Shown here in pieces: positions 22,640 to 31,500 of a DNA stretch of 64,000 bases. The stretch is from Lasiosphaeria ovina. Its lineage: Eukaryota; Ascomycota; Sordariomycetes; Sordariales; Lasiosphaeriaceae. Position numbers and translations under genes: made by a program. The notes beneath the pieces were generated by a model. It had not been told where the DNA came from, made no database searches, and saw only the letters and a list, made by a program, of their open reading frames with translations. The DNA is taken from positions 2,428,001 through 2,492,000 of the forward strand of contig JAULSN010000004.1 of assembly GCA_033439765.1 (NCBI GenBank), written 5' to 3'. The stretch's first letter is position 1, and each line of letters opens with the position of its first letter.

Positions 22640-23895
22640 CGGCCCGGACGTGTAGCTGATCGTGGCCCCGCTGTTGTCGGAGCGCTCGTCGGCGGCGAGC
22701 TGCGCTTCCATGGCCGCGAAGACGGCGTTGGTGAACGCCTGGCCCAGCGTCGCTGTCGCCCAGGCTTCGGCGTAATGTCTGTCGAACATGGCAGCGGCGC
22801 CCTGCGAGGATGCCGCCACGTTCCACTCCATGAGGACAGCGCCGGCAGTGCCGCCGCGGACCGAGAAGAGCATCTCGACAATCTCCATGGTGCCGACGTC
22901 GCCCCGGTTGCCGACCTGCACCATGACCTTGGATGAGGTTCTCGGGCATGTCGTAGAGGTCAAAGACAAAAGTTGCGGATCTGGCGGAAGAACTAGTTCT
23001 GGTTCACGTACCACTGCGCACCCGATTGCATGGGAATGTACGGGCCCGTGTCGAACAGCGCGATGCCCTGGAACTTGTCGCAGCCCTTGACGGTCGGCAT
23101 GTTGTTGGGGTCGCCGATGAACTGCGTGTAGTAGTAATACTGCACCACGGGCGAGCAGATCTTGTACGTGCCCGCCAAGAACTAGATGTTAGCGCCCTGC
23201 TGAAGGTGTTGCCGTACTGCTCGCCGCACCGTGTCTTGCCTCCTCCTGCCGACTTCTTGTTCTAGCTGGCCACGGCCGCGTTGAGGGCCTCTGTCGTGTC
23301 CGTCTTCCCCGTGTTGTCGGCCCCAAAGTCGTCGACTACATTGCGGAAGAACTGGTAGTCGCTTCCGCCGGCCAGGGGTTGCTTTGATACAGTCTTGTGT
23401 TAGCCAGCCCATGACTGAGGATGGAAGAGAGAGAGACAGTCAACCTACAGCTCCTAGAGCCCCGAGACTGGCAAGCCAGTAACCGTTTGCTTCAGGCTTC
23501 ATCTTGGCGGAAACAAAGGCCGTTTGTTTAGCGCCTTTGCTCCCGGCATACCCGCCTCGGACCACAGTACCGTTGCCAAGGTTCTGCATTTACTTGTCCA
23601 GGCTGCCAGAGTAACGCCAGACGGGTCCATTCTGCTTCCCCTTGTCAGGAGCTACATGGTAGTAATTATGTTGATTATCGACCATGTACGGTGGCGCGGG
23701 CTACACAGAGGTCAGCATTTTTGTGTCTTAACAACAGCACAACACAGCACACTGGCATTGCATAGTCGACTTACTCGTGGATTGAACGGAAAGTGCCGTC
23801 GCTTGTTGCGTTGGTTCTAGTTTGTAGTGCGTCGCTGCTAGGCTCCACTCTGCAACCAGCAAAGCTCCCAGAGGGACAGTTGAAAATCTGGCCAT
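22640..23895 (-). pseudogene. Decayed GH55 exo-beta-1,3-glucanase
   Basis: Minus-strand text starts at ATG 23895 with a signal-peptide-like MARFSTVPLGALLVAEW, followed by a GTAAGT donor and a TGCTGAC...TGTGTAG intron end. It then gives GH55 (twin beta-helix, Pectate_lyase_3-type) landmarks: GYWLASLGALGAVG, YQFFRNVVDDFGADNTGKTD, TYKICSPVVQYYYYTQFIGD, FQGIALFDTGPYIP, AQWYVNQN and FFRQIRNF. Defects: TAA at 23590-23592, TAG in place of the residue after VAS, TAG before FLAGTYK, TAG between NQN and FFRQ, and an extra T after RNF. The text then jumps to VQVGNRGDVGTMEIVEMLFS and LMEWNVAASSQGAAAMFD, which belong to the second half of the family, so roughly 250 residues between the two helices are missing. 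After MFD the sequence is unrelated. An intact enzyme would be secreted and degrade beta-1,3-glucan. Confidence 0.8.
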
Positions 23896-24581
23896 GTCGC
23901 TGCAAAGCCCCGACTGAATCGAGTGACAGGACAGGCAAAGAAACGAGGGAGTTGAGGAGAGGACGGTCCTGGGTATGGGAACCTATCTGCTTCGGTATCA
24001 TGAGACTAAAGCAACTTGAGCATGAACACTCACACACCTCGGCAGTCTCGCCTATGGAGGAGGGTTTACGCAGGACCGGCGAGTGAGTGAGTTACGCTGA
24101 CGGTTACACAACTTCACCTGCAGAGATGTACATATGTCAGGTCAAATCCTTTGCGGGCAGCTCATTACAGTGGTAATATATGTTAGAAGGTAGGCGCCGT
24201 CGTTACATGTGAACTGCATACCTAATGTAGGACAAGAGCAATTGCCTGATTAGAGGTACCGAACAAATCAGGGGAATTTTCAGTCTTTATATATACATAC
24301 ACGAGTAACAACAAACCGGTCATTAACTCGGCCCCCAAACATTAAAAATATTGAGAGCAATGTCGATGACAAGCGGCACAATAAGGCCGCCTTGCCGCGC
24401 CAGTCAAAGCTGCACGGTGTGACTGCGTTAAGATATTGATATTCTTATTCGGCTGCCACGTACCTTGGGGGGGCTACCCCTGATGGGGTTTGGGTCAAGA
24501 TTGTGCGACCGGGGCTTAGTTGGGAGGAAATGGAAATGAAATGGGCGTGGATTGGTGATGTGATGGCAATAAGCTAGATAA
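23896..24581. other. AT-rich spacer between two relic genes
   Basis: Relatively AT-rich from about 24100 on, with stops in all frames, head-to-head between the GH55 relic (-) and the peptidase fragment (+). No promoter or RNA gene is recognisable. Confidence 0.5.
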
Positions 24582-25412
24582 TTTGAATTAGAATATGATG
24601 AGCTCGAACCGGGGCAGGGCATCGTCGACGAGGACGGCCACGCGGTGCCTATCAACGGCGTGCCGGCCTACAGCGACGCGCTCGCCGAGGAGCCCGGCAC
24701 CGTCCCCTGGTGGTCGCACCACGCCGAAGTCAACGGCTATTGCTTCTCGGCCACGGGCGGCACCTATTGCGCCGCGACTAACCTGGGCCTCACGGCTCTG
24801 ATGACGGAGCTGTCGGCGCCGGGCGTCCCCACGGTGCCACGAGACATCGAGACCATCGTCCTCTGCGACTACGCCTTCACCATGCCCAAGTTCCCGGCCT
24901 CGTACAAGGCGGGCGTTGCCATGATTACGCAGGGCATGGGGCTCGAGAAGGTGGTGCCCCGCAGCTCGACGCTCCTGCACGAGGCGTTCCACGCCCTCTT
25001 TGGGACGGGGCCCACGGGGTTTCTCGAGGGCGATGAGATTTGTAAGTTTTTTTTGTTAAAGAGTTCTTATAAAACCACCCTCGTCACGTTTTTCTGTAGG
25101 TACCCTTGTCAAATTACTGATTTTCAGTTCGGCATCACAACACAAATAGATGACATTGGCAAGTGCATCGAGGCAGCGGGAAAGAAGAGTTCAGCCAAGA
25201 CGGTGGCGAAGCGGAATCCGGAGAACTACGTCTTCTACGTGGCGAAGATGTACTACCTGTTTGGGGAGCACGTTCCGGACGGTTCTCCGAGCTCCATAGA
25301 CCAGAGATGGGACTTTGACTTGTCGAGCCTACTTTGTCACGCATCTACGGGGCGGCGACCAAGGTTCCGCAATGAGAAAGTTGCTGGTATTTATTTACCT
25401 GGAATTAATTAG
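24582..25412 (+). pseudogene. N-terminally truncated zinc metallopeptidase fragment (HEXXH)
   Basis: The readable frame starts abruptly after a stop in AT-rich DNA, without signal peptide or start. It contains GYCFSATGGTYCAATNLGL and the zinc motif LLHEAFHALFG (HEAFH: His-Glu-x-x-His). After a 70-90 base interruption with a GTAAGT donor (25042) and a TTTTCAG acceptor (25121-25127) it continues with IDDIGKCIEAAGKK and NPENYVFYVAKMYYLFG. This arrangement (HEXXH, then a Cys-containing helix and a NPxxYVFYxxxMYY block) is typical of uncharacterised secreted fungal metallopeptidases. Splicing at those signals leaves the two parts out of frame by one base, although the unspliced frame is open throughout. 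With the missing N-terminal half I call it a pseudogene; a functional gene with unusual splicing is less likely. Confidence 0.6.
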
Positions 25413-25599
25413 AAAAGCTGACACGCCGCGCCGCTAGATGTTTGTTCCAGGTCCTTCTTTGAATGTTTGTCCATAACTACATATATCTAGAGCTGTCCAT
25501 AGTAATTGTATTAGCTGTGATGTTATTAGAGACTCTTGCAGTTGTAAACGAGGATCGGTATTCAATTGCTCAGGCCGTCTTCGGCTTCTGTTGCTTAAA

Positions 25600-26062
25600 T
25601 ATATTCTTTCCTGTTCCGTTCAAACTCCGGGTCATCGTCATCACCTTCCTCTTCGCCCTCTTGATTCTCCTCCTCCTCCTCCTCCTCCTCCTTGTGGTCC
25701 TGCAAATCCAAACGCGGTGCTGCTGCCTCGACGACATCCCAACGCTCCTACTCCTAGGCCGTAACAGGCGGCATCACCTTCCTCACCGTCCGAGCCCACG
25801 ACTCGCGATCCGTCAGGCTGTTGGCCGAGGCCTCCTCCCGCTCCGGGGTGGCACCGCTCGACTTTTCTCCCCAGCCAAACCTTCTGACCTTCTGACAATC
25901 GTCCACACCTGCAAGGGGTCCGAGATGCGGATCATCAGAATTATTATCTGTCGACATCGATCACGTGGGCCAGTTCTGCTCACGCGGCAAGTGAAACCGA
26001 ACCTAGCTTGTTCGCTTCTGGTGCTGCATGTGTTGGTTCTTGGGCGGCCTGACGCGAGCCAT
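25600..26062 (-). pseudogene. Short ORF relic interrupted only by TAG/TGA stops, acidic C-terminus
   Basis: Unknown protein. The minus-strand frame from ATG near 26062 (MARVRPPKNQ) runs about 150 codons to a TAA. It is broken by TAG after HQKRTS, TGA after QNWPT, and two TAGs flanking a Glu codon after MPPVTA. Between them is coherent text: DDPHLGPLAGVDDCQKVRRF, PEREEASANSLTDRESWAR and RWDVVEAAAPRLDLQDH. It then runs into a polyglutamate/aspartate tail encoded by a GAG repeat (about 25665-25690). CAG-to-TAG and CGA-to-TGA changes would explain the stops. Absence of indels suggests decay mainly by C-to-T transition. It may belong to a mobile element, but I recognise no transposase or polymerase motif. 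Confidence 0.45.
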
Positions 26063-27430
26063 GACGGGAGTTCAAATTTGTTGCTGCTAATTAAATTACT
26101 CGATGTGTAATTACTGCGAGGCTCGGCTCGGCTCACGGTGGTAGGTCGACTAATACACCTCTCCTCTGCTGGCGTTTCAAAAAAATAGTGACTTTTATAA
26201 GGGAGTTTCTCATCACTTTTGTAGCAGGTTCTCACCAATCACCAATGAGTCACTTGATTGAACCGCGTTTGGGTGGCAGAGTATAGGTAGGTTACCTTGG
26301 GTAAGATAGAAGCGAGGTAGCGTCACAGCGCCGTACAGTAATAGGTAGGACATGCTTAGGTGGCTAGGTACCTATATAATATAAATCATTAGCTTTCTTA
26401 ATCTTAATCGTAGTAAAAAGATCATGGATTCGGTAAGTCGTCTTGCACCGCCCAGCCTGCCTATCTAATCTACAGGTGACTAGCGTTACGTAAGGCCTGC
26501 CCAGGCGCCTTGGTGCCACTGCCTCTCCTCTCTCTCTTCTGTTGCCGCGCACGCTCATTTGCGAATAGAGTAAAGAGGGTTACCAAGGCCGTTGTACATA
26601 CAACAACTCCTGGCCGTAGCTCCAAAGCCTGCTAAAAAGACAGAGGAATCGGGCGAGTGGAAGACTTTACACAAGGTTTACGGACTTGATTGTGCCGTTC
26701 GTATGAACGTCAACAATAAAAGCGACCGGGTGCAGCGAATGTTCGGCAGATGGCTCAACCGTCGAGGGCAACAAGTGGATTGCGACGTTGTGATGACAGA
26801 TGCTGATCGTTCTGATTTTAGTGCGGTATTACATGGAACCAAAAGACATGCTTACGAAGAAGGTAGTAGTTATGAAGCCGGAAAACGTCGTACGAGGGTG
26901 TGTAAGAGAGGAGGACGGGTGCGGACCATGGGATGAAGGCGATCGCAAGGATGAGGACGGCGAGGATGAGGACAATACAGGGTCTGGTAGGATATTATAG
27001 AGGATAGAAAGTGAGATATTTTAGGACATATTCTGGGATTATAGTTTCTACATGTCAGATAGTTGGAGTTGGAGTGTCTTAATTACATATTAGGTGTCTA
27101 GAGCCCTCTAATATTGTGAAGAGGTTGTTTCTAAACCCCTAATTATACTATGAAGACAGGAACTAGTATTAATTGAAAAATACGGGAATAAGCATTACTT
27201 GGGGAAGACGGGAACGAGCATTGAATTAGATTGCCCCTGTCCGTGCCAGTTCTGAGTTGGTTGTTAACCGTACGCCGGACGGCCGAAGCGCAACGGAGGA
27301 GGCGCTGGCTGTGCTTGGCTTGGGTGACGGGGTAAATCCCGGCCGTGAGGATGGTAGTACGAGTGATGATGAGAGGGGTGATGGCGTCACCGCCTCATAG
27401 TGGTCTTTCATAGCTGACTTGGGATTAGGG
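26063..27430. other. Comparatively AT-rich region without a recognised gene
   Basis: Holds several TAGGTAGGT-type short repeats (26285-26370) and a 114-codon open frame at 26592-26936 (KTLHKVYGLDCAVRMN) with no motif I know. From 27000 to 27200 the sequence is strongly AT-rich with stops in all frames. Confidence 0.45.
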
Positions 27431-27439
27431 CTAGGTGAT

Positions 27440-28565
27440 GGTAGCGGATCGAAGAGGTAATGGCGAAGGAGTACGATTTCGTGACTAGCTAGAAATTCGA
27501 GAAGCACAAGGTTGACTGACGAAGAGATCCTTCTTGTCCTAGACACAGTCTGGCATCGTTCCGACCTGATCCCCTGTGATCCGGACACCCGGGTTTTGAC
27601 TTCTGCACCGCCCTTCTCTTTGCCGGTATTACTGGCTTCAGAATTGGTACCGTAGTAGACGTAGGCTATGATCAGGTAGAGCTAGCTGTTGTCTGGGATC
27701 TAAACGATTCTAGTCAGACCAAGATCACAGTTACACCTACATTGTACCACAACAAGCTGAAGGCTGGACTACTTCGAAAGGCTCAGGATGATATGTAAGT
27801 CTAGCTAGCTCCGAGCGTACCGATCCCTCTCCCCCAAGAGCCCCTGTATCGTACGAGGGAGGTTAGGGGTATACTGCGCTTTCTTTTATTCTAATTACAA
27901 TCTCTAGCGTCCGGCTTAGCATTGCTTTCGTGCCGTATCTGGCCGCTTGCCTAGCCAGCTACATCTCCACGCGGGCACTGAGCGAGGATGCATTCGAAGC
28001 AGGCTACAAATCGATGGACGAGCTCCTCCAGCGGCCCATCTTGGAGCATTTGAAGTGGAGGGACGAGATAAAGGGGCGGCTACTTGTGGCTATTGACTCC
28101 CGCCGATTTTGGGAGCCGTGGGATCGGGCGATCTGGGTGTTGGGCCTCCGGAACGACCTGCGTCCTTTCGCAGCCCAAGTAGGTAGGCGCGGGAGTTAAC
28201 CTCAACGGTATGGCGGCCCCTCCAGGCGGCTGCTATAAAGGCACCATTCCGCTATCCCGCCATTCCGTGTTTCCAATTGTATTTGCGTGCGTAGGCCACC
28301 TTGAACCAGTGATGCGCAGCTGGATGCTAGTCCCAGCGAGAAGGTACACCTCAAGGGCTACCGGCCGAACTTCGCCGACGCAAATCTTATGAAGATCGTT
28401 TTTGGGGAGAAGGCCGGGGAGACCGACGCTCTATGCGAGCTGCGCCGTCGTGTGTCCAGGAGACGGAACGAATTTGCCCTGATTGACCCAACCCCGGAGG
28501 ACCTGGAAGCGATCGGAAGGCGCGATGATGTGTTGTGGTTGGAAGGTTGTATGTATACGTGTAAG
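27440..28565 (+). pseudogene. Degenerate DUF3435 tyrosine recombinase (Starship captain-like)
   Basis: Read across three frames, the plus strand gives: EVMAKEYDFVTS, stop TAG, KFEKHK; then one frame over LTDEEILLVLDTVWHRSDL; then, after another shift near 27592-27600, FCTALLFAGITGFRIGTVVD and YDQVELAVVWDLND with TPTLYHNKLKAG. A consensus intron (27795-27907, GTAAGT...CTCTAG) leads in frame to VRLSIAFVPYLAACLASYIS and SEDAFEAGYKSMDELL. Further on come HLKGYRPNFADANLMKIVFG and FALIDPTPEDLEAIGRRDD. TGFRIG fits box I of tyrosine recombinases (catalytic Arg), and the string of motifs follows the DUF3435 pattern (dLxxEY, DixxxxxxlW, tGxRiGxl, Y.D.el). The box II His-x-x-Arg region around 28150-28320 is not readable. 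Frameshifts and a stop mark it as dead. Confidence 0.6.
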
Positions 28566-31500
28566 TGGTGGTGGTTTAGGTAAGCAAAAAGTACGTTTAG
28601 CTTTGCATTGTGGCTAATTTACGTCTAACCAAGACGAGAGAGTAGAACCATTGGAAACCCCTTAAAAAGGCCGTCATTTTCATATTTTGGTCAAAATATT
28701 CGGCACACTATTGAAGGCTACATTGTCAAGGAAAGGTAAATCCGTGAAAAATCCAACGTTGAAATCTTCAAAAGGTGCTCAGACCAGTTGTCAGCGTTTT
28801 GTATTCCGTGTTCTGATTGGCCGCAGCCCCCCATGGGGCCAGAGGTACAAAGTGCTCAGCAACCTGGTCTGTGTGCATCCTAGACTTCCTGACAAGTCGA
28901 CTCTCTCTCTCTCTCTCTCGCAGACTCTCACGCAGACAAAAAGTTGCCGAGCAGCAGCAGCAGCAGCAGCAAAGCTCTCAGGCATCCAACTACGTCATTG
29001 GAGACGACGGGGCCCAACGGGGCTGTTTAATGATCAATTTAGGAACAGGCCAAGAGGGGCTTTTCGAGGCGGCCAAGGCTTTGGGACTTTGAGGAGCCAA
29101 TTTGGCGGGAGGGGGAGGCAAACACACACACCTGCGCACACGGCGGCGGGTTTCATATCCTCGTATAAAAGGACTCATGGACATTAGAAAAAAGAAAAGA
29201 AAAATACGCGGGACGAGAAAACAGAGTAACAATAATTTGTGACGAGATATGCCTTGAATAACGCTATTTGCTGTGTGGATTGGGCTCTCGTCACCCCCAT
29301 TCATCTTTCATGCATCCCCTAATATTTGTGCCCACTCCCCATGCTCATTGCCAATTCAAGCGTGGGCTTAGGGGACTTTTCGGGGCCTAGGCCCGCTCAA
29401 AATTCTGCGCCGTTGTCGGCAGGGATTCCATGGGAGGGAATGTTTGTGCAGAAGGCCGGCCGTATGCACGCTCAGATGCTGCTGCTGCTTTTGTGATAAT
29501 GGACTTGTCAACTGCATCAGACAGACACCAACTACAGTGTAGCAGCCCGCGGCCTGCCTGCCTTCGGTACCAGCTGGCTTGTTTGACTGGCGGGCAGTCC
29601 CCCACCGATTAACCCTCTTGCTACCTCATCCACGGGTGGGCGTCTGCTCTGCATTCGGGATTGTCTTGCACCGGCCCAGCCAAACAAACTAAACGCGGCA
29701 AAAATAAAAACAGCGAGTGGCCTCTGACGACAGGACGAGCTCGTTCCGAAGGCGAATCTAGTGGACAGTAGACGATCCTACAGGCCTGAGAAAGCGGCCG
29801 TCCGGCGGTCGACTCCTCGCCTGCAACTTACCCAGTTGAGAGACTGACAGCCAGTCACAAGCTAGCTAACTCTGGCAGTGGCAACAATGCCCCAATCAAC
29901 AGGAGTACCCAGAGCCGTTGGTCAATTGATAATCGTACGCTACGGACAGCAACAGCCTACTTCAGAAAGACGCGTTAAGACCGGGGGTGGTCGCGAGAGG
30001 CGCGGTCCGCAGGGACCCTACGCTAGTGACGGAATCCGTGGATTGGCTGACATGCCGGTTTTTGATTCCTTGGTCAATGTTGCTCTGAGTCTGACGCCAC
30101 CTTACTGAGTGCAAATCGAGCTCTCAAGCAATCGTTGGCAATGAGTGGCTGCCGGTGGGCTTGCTCGCCTGAGTAGGAGAATTTGATGTTGGGATGCCGA
30201 AAGAAAGGCTAGAATGTCGCTCTTTCCGAGACAAGCCCCACGTGTCTCACCCGGGACCAGTCCGAATTTTCGGCTTCGGGTTTTCCTCATGGAAAAAAAG
30301 GGGCACGTTAGCGGAAGGACTGCTGCTCCCCCACCAATCTTTGGGGGAGGGGAAGCTCCCGTCTTGGTGATTCCTGATGAAGATCGACCGTACGTGCCCG
30401 AGCTGTCAGACGCTAGCTTAGCTAGCTAACAATAATTACCTAGTTTATAAGTTTGAATGCTGACTGTAGCGTGTGATTCGTGGGTAGAATAACCAAACAT
30501 TGTCTCCGGAATTCTGCACCTGCAAGTTGCATGATACCTCGGAGAAAGGGCAGCCGACTTGGACGACAGAGAAGCCGATCTTTGCCCCAAGTTGAACAGC
30601 AAATCGGACGATTATCCAGGCTGCTTCTGCCGACGGTGCTGGCAGAAGCCGGCATCTCAACATGCCCCGCAAAAGAGAGTCTGGGGAACGTGGGACTCGA
30701 GGTTTGACCGAAACACGAGGGACTCTGAGCGGCCACAGCTTCTTTTAGCCTGGCTGTCCTCTGCCAGTGACGTTCCCCCTGCTCGACCGAGCCCAATGCA
30801 GAGCGGTTCGGCAACAGTGGATTTGATGATTTCTGCGTCCATCTCCCGCGTGTACCTACAGGTGTAATACATACCTCTACAAACTCGATACAGCTCGCCG
30901 CGTGTCGAGAGTCCGAGGCTTGACAAGAGCATCACCTACGGGTTTCCCCGCCGAAAGACGAGCTGCAATAAGCCGCGAATGGCATCGTCACACAGACTTT
31001 TGGAGTTGCCTCAAGGCGCCAAGGCCTCCCACGGACCTATTCGGCTAGCTGCTGGGGACCGAGGCTTGCAGTTCCGGTGATAAGGCCCGGATCACAGCGG
31101 GGGTGGGGATGTGGGATTAAGGACCTCCACTGTTCTTTTCACAGGGTTGTGGACCCTTGTGAATGTTTGAGAAGTGTGCCTCGCCGCCGACTTGCATGCG
31201 CGAGAAAGTGCAAGCACTGGCCAGGCAGGATGCACAGCTGAGCAGTTATTTGGTCTTTTGGCGTCCTTGACCATGGTTTGACTCTTTTTCCGGCCCCGAG
31301 ATAAGTAGAAGAGTTCGGAGCTGAGCCTGAGGTTCGGAGAGTAAACTCATCGCTGGCGGTCTGGTGTCTCTGGAGTCTGGGCAATCTGAGACCTCGTTGC
31401 CCGTTACGGGTGACGAAGTCTCAAAATGTTTCACTCCCGATGCGATTCTGGCCGCCTGGCGATTCTGACGCGGCGAGCGCGACAAGCGAGGACCGCTGGG

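Noticed and set aside
25463..26110. 215-codon Leu-rich 'membrane protein' on the plus strand
   Set aside because: The leucine run is the reverse of a GAG repeat coding for glutamates in the minus-strand relic; the remainder has no coding character.
26592..26936. 114-codon plus-strand frame (KTLHKVYGLDCAVRMN...)
   Set aside because: Reads somewhat like protein but has no motif, no start context and lies in the relic block; not enough to call a gene.
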